From Nilaparvata lugens (taxonomy: Eukaryota > Arthropoda > Insecta > Hemiptera > Delphacidae): a stretch of 64,000 bases of DNA. Where the stretch lies: contig NC_052511.1 of NCBI RefSeq assembly GCF_014356525.2, forward strand, positions 27,611,097 through 27,675,096, written 5' to 3'. The first letter of the stretch is position 1, and each line of letters begins with the position of its first letter. Under the pieces are notes generated by a model that was given only the letters and a program-made list of their open reading frames with translations, did not search any database and was not told where the DNA came from. Position numbers and translations under genes: made by a program. Shown here in pieces: positions 32,101 through 38,494 of the stretch.

Positions 32101-33578
32101 TTGAAATGTTTTAAGTACATTCATTCCAAACAAATTTATTTTCATGACTTATCACTAGCTTAACCAATGATGCTTTATTTGTGAGTGTTTGCCAGTCTTG
32201 ATTTTTGCTGAAGACAGATACACCACTGAGGTTATTTTTGAGCCCTGATTCACATTAATATATTTTTATATTTTAAATTATGTTTCTACAACTTTATAAA
32301 ATTAATTTCAATGGTATTACATAAGTTACAACCAATGATGCTCTCTTATGAGTGTTTGCCAGTCTTGATTTCTAATGAAGACTAAGACTCTACTGAGGTT
32401 TTTCATCTTTGAATATTTGAAACCATATTTTATGAATCGCCATTCACTCCTTAGTGATAGAAAAAATTGATAATGATGAATTATTGTCGTTCACTCGATT
32501 GCAATAAAGGCAATGCATTTTTTATTATCGTTGTTTATTCTAAGTAACCAATGATGTTTTTATGCGAGTATTTGCTACTCTTGAAATTTGATGATGTAAA
32601 CTGCTTTACTGAGGTGTTACTTGGAAAGCTAATTCCCTAGATTCTACTAAGTTATTAAAATTATCATTTTGAAAAGAAATGATTTTTCGAACAAAAATAA
32701 GGAATATTCAAATTTATGTTGTTAGTGGCATGCTGTGACCAATGATGTTCTTGAAAAGAGTATTTGCTAACTGTATGCTCTATGATGTTAACACCATTTC
32801 TGAGGTTGTGCTTGTCCATCAATAGCATTATTTGTAATCTGCTGTCTACTGTGATCATCTTGATTTTATAGAACTATTCAATATACTTAACTTTGATACG
32901 TATCCATAATTTAGTGGTATTTCATAATTTGGCAGACTTTTCGTTTCTCAGACGTAAGGATTTTGATCACCAATATTGGCATTGTCACACGAATTCAATT
33001 TTTGTTAAAATCAAGAATACAATAAGTCTTGGGTGGGTATTTTCTATCAATAGCATTCTCTCAAGTCTTTAGTGTGTTAGATTAGCAGAGTGTTTCAATG
33101 CATTCCAGGACTAGGAGTTCTGCTCAAATTTCGTGGCTCTATACAGCAAAAAATAATAATACGATTTTTATCTGTGAGTATCCTAATCAACGAATTCATA
33201 CTACATGCTACGAAATCGACGAATCTTATTCCAAGAAGTGGCAAAACATTTTTATTTATGATGAAGAATCAATCAATAAAGTCTTGCTACAATATGAAAA
33301 AAGAGAAGTTCAAGAAAAAAAATGAGCTGAGAAAGCAATAATTTGTTTGATTTGGTGTTTATTTGGTTGTGTTTGTGTTGCAGGCTATCCGCCGCGACCC
33401 GAAGGTGAACTGGATCTGCGAGTCGGTGCAGAAGCACCGCGAACTCCGTGGCAAGACGTCGGCCGGCCGCAAATCACGTGGTCTCGGCAAGGGTCACCGT
33501 TACTCGCAGACCATTGGTGGATCGAGGCGTGCCGCCTGGCTGCGTCGCAACTCCCTGCAACTGCACAGGAAGCGTTAA
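16954..33578 (+). CDS. RpL15: RpL15 gene, whole coding span (204 residues, four coding exons)
   Basis: Cytosolic large-subunit ribosomal protein eL15, which binds 28S rRNA near the base of the 60S subunit. Joining 16954-17125 (or the identical 12735-12906), 18880-19016, 19747-19857 and 33384-33578 gives an uninterrupted 204-residue protein, the usual length for eL15. The N-terminus is [20 protein letters not shown], the middle has [20 protein letters not shown], and the C-terminus ends NSLQLHRKR. All exons have GT-AG borders with matching phases (1, 0, 0). The intron before the last exon is 13.5 kb and acts as a host for a large box C/D snoRNA cluster, and intron 3 carries one U14. This fits the habit of ribosomal protein genes to host guide snoRNAs. 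Ubiquitous high expression from TOP promoters would supply the intronic snoRNAs. Confidence 0.95.
17450..18780 (-). mobile_element. Degraded non-LTR retrotransposon in RpL15 intron 2
   Basis: On the minus strand, pieces of a jockey/CR1-like reverse transcriptase appear in order: [16 protein letters not shown] (about 18500-18560), a damaged GVSQ..S-type block, then [15 protein letters not shown] (about 18235-18290), and a C-terminal tail [17 protein letters not shown] (about 17670-17720) followed by [19 protein letters not shown]. Stops and frameshifts separate the pieces. It lies antisense to RpL15 and starts just after duplication copy 2 ends. Confidence 0.75.
18880..19016 (+). CDS. RpL15: RpL15 exon 3 (residues 58-103)
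   Basis: Acceptor TAATTTTCAG ending at 18879, first base completes the Gly codon. Encodes [20 protein letters not shown] and ends NLQNLAE at a GTGAGT donor. Confidence 0.95.
19017..19604. other. RpL15 intron 3, upstream part
   Basis: A patch at about 19270-19510 is less AT-rich than the rest and has short ORFs on both strands. It is not recognised and may be a repeat fragment. Confidence 0.4.
19605..19682 (+). ncRNA. SNORD14: U14-like box C/D snoRNA, copy a
   Basis: C box ATGATGA at 19612-19618 and D box CTGA at 19673-19676. Between them, directly before D, is CTTCCTTGGATGT, the conserved U14 antisense element complementary to 18S rRNA (ACATCCAAGGAAG). By the D+5 rule it directs 2'-O-methylation at the 18S C462 equivalent. 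It sits in RpL15 intron 3, 64 bases before exon 4, a favourable place for intronic processing. The terminal stem is short. Confidence 0.8.
19747..19857 (+). CDS. RpL15: RpL15 exon 4 (residues 104-140)
   Basis: Acceptor TTTTTTCAACAG, phase 0. Encodes [20 protein letters not shown] and onward to DPHHK, then GTAGGT donor. Confidence 0.95.
19858..21097. other. RpL15 intron 4, first part
   Basis: No gene or snoRNA recognised. A more GC-balanced patch at about 20760-20960 may be a repeat remnant. Confidence 0.4.
21098..21503. mobile_element. MITE with about 25-bp TIRs
   Basis: Left end at about 21101 reads GTGAGGTCCACTTTATAATG, then GCAGTG. The right end at about 21475-21500 reads CTGCCATTATAACGTGGACC, then TCAC, its reverse complement with one mismatch. 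About 400 bp, no coding capacity. An internal block (GTCTTTTAACAATGTA and flanks) recurs at about 36900-37010, showing a dispersed family. Confidence 0.75.
21520..21790. mobile_element. GC-rich TIR element with repeated CAAGTAGTCG words
   Basis: Imperfect terminal inverted repeats: GACTAGGTGCCACCCCGACT, then ACTTG (about 21528-21554) against CAAGTAGTCGGGGTGACAAC, then TAGAC (about 21756-21781). The word CAAGTAGTCG occurs four times on the + strand and once inverted within 250 bases. Composition is far from the AT-rich intron around it. Confidence 0.65.
21975..22047 (+). ncRNA. SNORD14: U14-like box C/D snoRNA, copy b
   Basis: C box ATGATGA at 21981-21987, D box CTGA at 22039-22042 and the guide TCTTCCTTGGATGT directly before D. 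Terminal stem CGGCAT/ATGTCG (one G-U pair) closes the unit, strong support for a processed C/D RNA. Predicted target: the 18S C462 equivalent. Confidence 0.82.
22177..22253 (+). ncRNA. SNORD24: U24-like box C/D snoRNA, copy 1 (best match)
   Basis: C box GTGATGA at 22185-22191, D' box CTGA at 22216-22219, C' ATGATG near 22225, D box CTGA at 22243-22246, and a perfect 7-bp terminal stem CATAATC/GATTATG. The D' guide AAGAGTATTTGCTAT is nearly that of vertebrate U24 and is complementary to the 28S loop containing ATAGCAAATACTC-like sequence. The D'+5 nucleotide points to the human C2352 equivalent. The second vertebrate U24 guide (CCACCAAGAT) is shortened here to AACACCAC. Confidence 0.85.
22331..22400 (+). 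ncRNA. Degenerate U14-like copy c
   Basis: Has CTGATGA (22335-22341) in place of a standard C box and TTCTTCCTTGGAGTT before CTGA (22393-22396). The two changes fall within the guide next to D, so pairing with 18S would be broken at the key positions. Probably a decaying U14 paralogue. Confidence 0.6.
22476..22546 (+). ncRNA. SNORD24: U24-like box C/D snoRNA, copy 2
   Basis: C box ATGATGA at 22481-22487, guide AAAAGAGTATTTGCTA before a TTGA D' variant (22511-22514), C' AATGATG (22519-22525), D box CTGA (22538-22541) and AATT/AATT flanks. Same predicted 28S target region as copy 1. Confidence 0.75.
23586..23655 (+). ncRNA. SNORD14: U14-like box C/D snoRNA, copy d
   Basis: C box ATGATGA (23592-23598), guide CTTCCTTGGATGT, D box CTGA (23647-23650) and a perfect TTGCA/TGCAA terminal stem. 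Predicted target: the 18S C462 equivalent. Confidence 0.82.
23763..23833 (+). ncRNA. SNORD24: U24-like box C/D snoRNA, copy 3
   Basis: C box ATGATGA (23768-23774), guide AAAAGAGTATTTGCTAT, D' variant TTGA (23798-23801), C' AATGATG (23806-23812), D box CTGA (23825-23828). Close to copy 2 and part of the duplicated block. Confidence 0.75.
24028..24097 (+). ncRNA. SNORD76: U76-like box C/D snoRNA, copy 1
   Basis: C box AATGATG (24033-24039), guide TAGTATTTGCTACTT before a canonical D' CTGA (24060-24063), C' GTGATAT, D box CTGA (24089-24092), terminal stem CAACC/GGTTG. Vertebrate U76 has the same TATTTGCTACT guide to 28S A2350, and the D'+5 position here is the matching T. Confidence 0.8.
24344..24414 (+). 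ncRNA. SNORD14: U14-like box C/D snoRNA, copy e
   Basis: C box ATGATGA (24351-24357), guide TTCTTCCTTGGATGT, D box CTGA (24405-24408), and flanks CTTCG/CGGAG able to pair as a terminal stem. Predicted target: the 18S C462 equivalent. Confidence 0.8.
24550..25920 (+). repeat. Interspersed repeat family A, copy 2, with internal tandem array
   Basis: Same head (AAGGTACCCCAATTTC, AAGGTCCCCTGAGTCC), GT microsatellite (about 24648-24695) and tail (CAAGGAAAGTTGTGTGAG, then TACCACACCAG) as copy 1. The middle is expanded: a unit of about 170 bases containing ATGGCGGATAATGACTAAAA, then TTTTCACGGTTTTCTCGAAA and ATTTCAGGAGCTCC-like text, is repeated about five times between 24800 and 25640. Confidence 0.8.
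25921..26630. other. Non-coding part of RpL15 intron 4
   Basis: AT-rich sequence; no gene or snoRNA recognised. Confidence 0.4.
26630..26910 (+). repeat. Interspersed repeat B, copy 1
   Basis: Matches the reverse complement of about 61730-62015 (shared words TAAGATTCAAGTC, GGCGAAACGC, GACAGGTAT, GTATATACAAGG). Two diverged copies of one dispersed repeat in opposite orientation. Confidence 0.7.
26908..27010. repeat. Pair of palindromic GCATGC-rich units
   Basis: ATTGCATGCAATAACGCATG, then CAATTAAT (about 26908-26935) recurs as ATTGCATGCAATGACGCATG, then CAATTAAT (about 26981-27008). Each unit is palindromic (TTGCATGCAA, GCATGC) and both follow a CAGCTGT word, giving a tandem of about 73 bp. 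Confidence 0.65.
27011..28500. other. Non-coding intron with simple repeats
   Basis: No gene recognised. A (TA)n run lies at about 28242-28265 and a (CT)n tract at about 28388-28419. An ORF spanning them is just the microsatellites. Confidence 0.5.
28505..28575 (+). ncRNA. SNORD24: U24-like box C/D snoRNA, copy 2 duplicate
   Basis: Identical to 22476-22546: C box at 28510-28516, D box at 28567-28570. Confidence 0.75.
29615..29684 (+). ncRNA. SNORD14: U14-like box C/D snoRNA, copy d duplicate
   Basis: Identical to 23586-23655, including the TTGCA/TGCAA stem and CTTCCTTGGATGT guide. Confidence 0.8.
29792..29862 (+). ncRNA. SNORD24: U24-like box C/D snoRNA, copy 3 duplicate
   Basis: Identical to 23763-23833; D box at 29854-29857. 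Confidence 0.75.
30066..30142 (+). ncRNA. SNORD76: U76-like box C/D snoRNA, copy 2
   Basis: C box ATGATGT (30074-30080), guide GAGTATTTGCTACTC before D' TTGA (30104-30107), C' ATGATGT (30114-30120), D box CTGA (30132-30135), and a perfect 7-bp terminal stem AACAACC/GGTTGTT. The TTGA D' also follows the same guide in vertebrate U76. Predicted target: the 28S A2350 equivalent. Confidence 0.85.
30250..30325 (+). ncRNA. SNORD76: U76-like box C/D snoRNA, copy 3
   Basis: C box ATGATG (30258-30263), guide GAGTATTTGCTACTC, D' TTGA (30287-30290), C' ATGATG (30297-30302), D CTGA (30315-30318), perfect terminal stem GTCAACC/GGTTGAC. Confidence 0.85.
30436..30510 (+). ncRNA. SNORD76: U76-like box C/D snoRNA, copy 4
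   Basis: C box AATGATG (30440-30446), guide GAGTATTTGCTACTC, D' TTGA (30475-30478), C' ATGATG (30485-30490), D CTGA (30503-30506), stem AACC/GGTT. Confidence 0.82.
30515..30785 (-). mobile_element. tRNA-derived SINE
   Basis: The minus strand starts with a tRNA-like head: an A-box-like TTGATTGTTAGAGCG, then GGGTTCAAGACC as a B box, then an AT-rich body. The body matches the element at 58095-58375 (shared CAGGTAACCC and TTTTGTTC words). It was inserted between two snoRNA units. Confidence 0.65.
31035..31690 (-). mobile_element. Non-LTR retrotransposon C-terminal fragment in the snoRNA intron
   Basis: A 202-codon minus-strand ORF carries the region after the reverse-transcriptase core: [20 protein letters not shown], then [12 protein letters not shown] and [15 protein letters not shown], typical of jockey/CR1-like ORF2 C-termini. 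The catalytic core is missing and the frame breaks near 31643. It separates U76-like copies 4 and 5. Confidence 0.82.
31952..32023 (+). ncRNA. SNORD76: U76-like box C/D snoRNA, copy 5
   Basis: C box AATGATG (31957-31963), guide GAGTATTTGCTACTC, D' TTGA (31987-31990), C' AATGATG (31996-32002), D CTGA (32015-32018), stem CAACC/GGTTG. Confidence 0.83.
32161..32234 (+). ncRNA. U76-like snoRNA with altered guide, copy 6
   Basis: C box AATGATG (32166-32172), D' TTGA (32198-32201), a poor C' (GCTGAAG), D CTGA (32226-32229), stem TAACC/GGTTA. The guide is GAGTGTTTGCCAGTC rather than GAGTATTTGCTACTC. The base at the D'+5 position is now C, so it no longer pairs with the A2350 equivalent. Confidence 0.75.
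32330..32400 (+). ncRNA. U76-like snoRNA with altered guide, copy 7
   Basis: C box AATGATG (32334-32340), guide GAGTGTTTGCCAGTC as in copy 6, D' TTGA (32365-32368), C' AATGAAG (32374-32380), D CTGA (32393-32396), stem AACC/GGTT. The same guide as copy 6 in a diverged backbone suggests it is maintained or copied. Confidence 0.75.
32542..32622 (+). ncRNA. SNORD76: U76-like box C/D snoRNA, copy 8
   Basis: C box AATGATG (32550-32556), guide GAGTATTTGCTACTC, D' TTGA (32581-32584), C' ATGATGT (32591-32597), D CTGA (32609-32612), stem AAGTAAC/GTTACTT offset by a small internal loop. Confidence 0.8.
32738..32806 (+). ncRNA. SNORD24: U24-like box C/D snoRNA, copy 4
   Basis: C box AATGATG (32741-32747), guide AAAAGAGTATTTGCTAA, weak D' CTGT, C' ATGATGT (32782-32788), AACACCAT before D CTGA (32800-32803), short ACC/GGT stem. 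The AACACCAT block links it to the U24 group rather than U76. It is the last unit, about 580 bases before exon 5. Confidence 0.72.
32807..33383. other. RpL15 intron 4, last part
   Basis: No further snoRNA box pairs recognised. Ends with the acceptor GTTTGTGTTGCAG. Confidence 0.5.
33384..33578 (+). CDS. RpL15: RpL15 exon 5 (residues 141-204, stop)
   Basis: Phase 0 acceptor. Encodes [20 protein letters not shown] to the C-terminal LHRKR and TAA. GC-rich relative to its surroundings. A possible polyadenylation signal ATTAAA lies at about 33616. Confidence 0.96.
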   Translation, partial: AIRRDPKVNWICESVQKHRELRGKTSAGRKSRGLGKGHRYSQTIGGSRRAAWLRRNSLQLHRKR

Positions 33579-35036
33579 ACTGCTGTTTTATACCTACGCG
33601 TTTAAGATTCTATTCCATTAAAAAAACTATAAAACCAACACACCTGTGTTTTGAATGTGTTTTAGTTTAGATGTGCACTAGATGATGTAGTTTGAGCTCT
33701 GGAGAGGTAGAAATCTATTCACGTAGTGCTCCAGTACACTGGAATAATTTTCGACCGAATCGTTCATTGTCGGTCATTGATAAAGGCCGTGGCTATAACA
33801 TTGAGCCTTCGACTCCCACCACAAGACTCTGATTTTTTCAAGATGGGGAAGAGACTAAACTCTAATTTTTTGGGTGGGGGAAGATTTTGGTCAGTTGGTT
33901 CTCGGCAGCCGGTATCCTCACTTCGAAAAATTTCTACACTGCTACTGGCCGTATGCAGGGAAGAGGGAAAGATGTGTGAGAGAATCAATCCCATCCCTAC
34001 CACGCCAGCCACTCTGTTTGAGGGGTTGAGGTTCATGTTATATCTCGTGGGCTCTAGCTCATGCTTATTGAACCCCGAATAAATCTGGATTCTCACATAT
34101 CAGTATTAGACTTGATGAAAATATGTTAGATTTATGTGTCCGATATAGTGAAAATATTCTTCCTATGAGTTGCAATGGAACAATGAAATTTCTACTCAGC
34201 CCGGCTGAGCGAGTATGAATAGTCCTATTACAACTCCTGGGAAAAATATTTTAACTTGAAGGCACTAACTCTGATAATGATATTTAGGAATTCAGCTTTA
34301 TTGTGATGTAATGGACACTTATCAATTGATTCACTTGTTCATCGAAGTTGGTTATCGTTGTGTCGAAGCTAGCTCAGTTTGAGAGAAGTTAGTTACGTCT
34401 AAGATGATTGTTGTCATTCTGAAGAGTACTTGGGCCAGCCACTAACGTAACGTTTCACCGTACTTTCTCCGCTACTGTAGCGGTAACAGCAACGGATCCT
34501 TGAGTTACTAGAGTACCTCGCCGTCCTGCTGCAACGAGTAATGAATGGTATAGGTTATGTTGATGCGCTTGATTTCAGTATTTCCTATTGGATTGGGAAC
34601 TTCAGGGATCAACATTTCAAACACTCATAACTTTTGACACAATGATCGGATCTTCTCGTAGTGCAGCTCATTCTTCTCGGCTCGTCATGGCGATTCAAAA
34701 GGCCCTAATACATTCATAGCTTTGTCAATGAAGACAATAAAACAGGATTTCACGTAACTAATTAGGGGAAAACTAAATTTTTGCAGGATGTTAGTAGGCC
34801 TATACCTAGTACTTACCCTGAAATCACAGACTACTCATCCTCCCCCTATTGTTATTCCTCCTACTAAAAAGTTAATTTAGCCTGTTTTCCAGCCAGATTG
34901 TGTAATAACTCTCAGTAGCCAAAAAAAAAACATCATCAGTCAGTTAGATAAGACGTAGGCCTATTAGTACTTTTCTATAAGACACTTTCAATGTTATCCC
35001 GTATAATTCGAAAGATTGAGTCAATTTAGTTGGCCA
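33579..35036. other. Intergenic region downstream of RpL15
   Basis: 3'UTR of RpL15, then unrecognised sequence. Overlapping ORFs on both strands at 33726-34096 show no known motif. Confidence 0.4.
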
Positions 35037-35039
35037 ACG

Positions 35040-35450
35040 AATAATTGTATATGTATAGGGGCCAAGTCACACGAGGCGTGAGTTGATTGTTGTAACCAAT
35101 CAAACCATTTATTGAGAAAATGATTAGAGAATACCAATGTAGATTTCGTTAAGGAAGAGCTACAATTGACCAACTGTTTATAATAATTAAATAGAAAAAA
35201 TGTATGAGCACAATCTGAGCTTACATATTATTCTCTTTGTAGATTTCAAGCTGAAATTTGATAGTATCAAGAGATCAGAGATCGGACAAGTATTAAAAAA
35301 GTATAAAATTCCAGCAAAGCTCACAAGAATAGTGAAGACGACCCTGAATGAGACAAAGGCCACAGTCAAGATTGCTGTAAATGCTGTCAGCCCTTTCTTT
35401 TTGGAACTGGCGTGAATCAAGCAGAAATAATATTCTTAGTACGTCGGTTG
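35040..35450 (+). mobile_element. RTE-like reverse transcriptase fragment
   Basis: Plus-strand text reads IEKMIREYQCRFR, then GRATIDQLF, HIILFVDFKLKFDSIKRSEI and KIPAKLTRIVKTTLNETKA, the central palm of RTE-type reverse transcriptases. Stops and frameshifts interrupt it and no FADD motif is seen. Intergenic relic. Confidence 0.75.
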
Positions 35451-35614
35451 GATTTGACAGAAATTGCAATTAAATTTCATCTGAAAATGAAAGTTTACGA
35501 GTCACAATTTATTGAATCAAGTTAACCAGATGACACTCATTGATAGTACTTATACTCTTATACTTATAACTTATACTTTTCCTGATACAGCGACTTACTG
35601 AACAAGTATAATTT

Positions 35615-36835
35615 TTACTTTCCTAGCCCTATTGCCATAGGCAAGGAAAGTATTGCTTTCCAAAAAAATTAAGTTACCCCAATTTCTAAATTTCTATACT
35701 TTTCAAGGTCCCCTGAGTCCACAAAGAGGTTTTTGGGTATTAGTCTGTATTTGTTTGTGTTTGAGTGTATGTATGTCTGTGTATACGATATCTCATCTAC
35801 CAACTAACGGATTAACTTGAAATTTGGAACTTGAGGTTCTTACACTATAAGGATCCGACACGAACAAATTCCATCAAATTCAATTCAAGATGGCGGCTAA
35901 AATGGCGAAAATTATGTCAAAAACAGGGTTTTTCGCGATTTTCTCAAAAACGGCTCCAACGATTTTGATCAAATTTATACCTTAAACAGTGATTGATAAG
36001 TTCTATCAACTGGCCACAAGTCCTATATGTGTAAAAGTTTCAGAAGCTCCGCCCCATCTAATGAAAGTTTGATTTTATATTTCCAATAAACAGGCTTCAG
36101 ATACAATTTTAAGTGGAGAAGATAGATTGAGCATTAAAATCTCTACTGTTAATGTCCAGTAACATCTTCACCTAATATTGAAAACAAGCTTGAAGTTCGA
36201 GAAAATGTGATTATTTAAATGCAAACTTGATGAGAGAGGCAACGGTTAATTCCAGTGTACCTAGAATGTACCTTGGTTTACCAAATCATACACTGGAAGA
36301 TATAGCAGAATATTTGATCTCGTTAGCTGATTGATTTTAAATTATCGTACAGTGCATGAAGATAATATCGTTCCAAAGTTGAAAAACGCTCTTAATTCCA
36401 TAGATTTGAAATTTCACTTTATCTCTTGTACAGAAAACGTTATAATGGAATGAAATTTGAAAAATATTAGAAAAAAAACAGTTGTTTGGGCTTTTGAAGG
36501 TTATAACTAAATAAAATATGCGTTTTAGAGGAAAATTTTATGAAACAAAAATTGTAGAGGAAGATTTTGAAAATATTTTGGTCTAGAGAAACAGTTGAAT
36601 ATCTTGAACGGTTATTGAAATACAAGCGATATAGCAAAACCCTGAAAATTTTGGCGGCCATCTTGTTTCCGAGGTGTTTGCCTGTGATTTCGACTTATCA
36701 TCACGATCCTTATTATGCTAGACCTAACGAAGAAATTGAAACATCTTCCACGGCTGTTACCCAAAAAGGACCACGGAGTGTCTTATTCATGACATTTGCG
36801 CCCGGTCTATTGTGTAAGTGCGCCACACCAGATTT
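35615..36835 (+). repeat. Interspersed repeat family A, copy 3
   Basis: Head GCAAGGAAAGTATTGCTTTC, AAGGTCCCCTGAGTCC, then AAGATGGCGGCTAAAATGGC and a tail ending TGCGCCACACCAGATTTTTT, as in copies 1 and 2. The GT microsatellite is decayed. ORFs inside (36567-36848) are not genes. Confidence 0.75.
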
Positions 36836-38399
36836 TTTTAAGTTTTAAACCATTCTTATCAAATAAAAATTCAGTAGAACATTTGTCTTATCATATTTGA
36901 AAAAGTAGATAGCTCTATCCTTTTCCAGCTCTGCAACGTTGCCATATTGTCTTTTAACAATGTAAAAATATACTTAATTTACAAAATATTTAATCTCAAT
37001 GCTGAAAATTTATTATTGAATCATTGAAGCACTTGTTTGTTTTCATAAATATTCTAAATTTACCAAGAATTTAACGAGGCATATTGATATTGATCAATTC
37101 ATTCTAATTGAAACAAATTTATTCACTTAATGATACAAAAAATACCGTATTCGGTATGAACGACTTATCAAATTGATAACAATGAAAGACTAATCAAATT
37201 GTGTCTACGGAGTGCAGATGTACCGCGCGTGTCTAACAACCCTGGAAAAAGTTATAGGCTACATTCTTAATTTGAAAAATATGTTAAAAGGATATTAAAA
37301 ATGAATAAATAATTTTTTGTAGTCCATAAAAAACTTGTTTCATTAAGATAAGCTAATAAACCGAAAATACTAATACATTCATATCCTTTGCGTTTCATCA
37401 AGATACCATTCTAGAGTTACATAAAAAGTAGATGGAAAGTTATCGCTTTGGATCCAGCCAGTCATTTTTTTTTTGCTGAGAAATTTCAACTTCAATGAAG
37501 ATTTTCATATAATATTGATAAAATAATAAATAATTTTTCTATTTTTGTATAATTAATTTTTGTATTGTAGACCTAAATTTTACATTTATTAGAAAAAAAT
37601 ACAATTAATTATATTTGTTGTAATTTCATATCAATAAAATAATTTGATAGGATAATACTTTTATTTTTCAGCATGGCGCCATGAAACTAAATTCAATCCA
37701 TTTGTTCCTCTAAAACAGACCTTTGCGGAACACAGGTTTTACCTGCACCAATAAAATAACAAAATAATTTACTTCTAGCAGTGCCGTATCCACTAAAAAC
37801 TGCATAAATGCTTGAAACAATCAGCACAGTACCACCTACAACGAAGTAATGTTCTTATCTCACATTGACTACTGGGGCTCCACGTCATAGCCAGAAATTC
37901 CGAGATAGCACACAAGTGTGTGATGTCATGACGGGAATTTTCGCCACTTTCAAGATCTCCAACCAATTGAGCAATAGATAAAAATGTATGACACAGCGTA
38001 ACAGAAATAATATATATATGTACTCAATAGCTCACAGAATATTTATGAAACAACGTAGGTCATCGTAGATCAAACTCTGTTACTAATAACTCACAGTTGC
38101 TAATGTAGATCAAACTTTAGGCAAACTCACAGTTACTAATAAGCATCTATCTTGATATAGTAACTGTAGGCAAACTGTACTGTTGCTACTGTAGATCAAA
38201 TTGTCAGCATTGGTTTAATGAGGAGCGTTGATGCTCTTTTATAAGGAATTCTGTCAGTTTGTAATGAATCTCTCTAGGCATTTTGGGAATGGTTGTTGGT
38301 TGCTATGACAACGGGCGCGTTATCAGACACAGTGGAGTGAGGGAGATTTGAGCGCGCAGAGTGATTGAGCAGAGTTCAGTCGGTTGGAGGCAACCCGCC
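36836..38399. other. Intergenic and 5' flank of the DRAM-like gene
   Basis: About 36900-37060 resembles the inside of the MITE at 21098-21503. The rest is AT-rich with no gene. Near 38376 an initiator-like TTCAGT precedes the DRAM-like start by about 22 bases, and composition turns GC-rich from 38310 on. Confidence 0.4.
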
Positions 38400-38494
38400 A
38401 TGGTGGAAGAGGGTGGTGTAGCAGGTGCGGTGTCGCACTTACACTGGCTGCCTGTCATCATATTCCTGTGGATGCCTCTGTCGTTTCTCACCAC
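38400..38494 (+). CDS. DRAM-like exon 1 (residues 1-31)
   Basis: ATG in CCGCCATGG, a good initiation context. Encodes MVEEGGVAGAVSHLHWLPVI into TM1, ending at ACCAC|GTAAGT. Confidence 0.85.

Noticed and set aside
33726..34096. Overlapping ORFs on both strands downstream of RpL15
   Set aside because: No motif, no splice context, both strands open; cannot be supported.
36567..36848. 93-codon ORF
   Set aside because: Inside repeat family A copy 3; no conserved domain.
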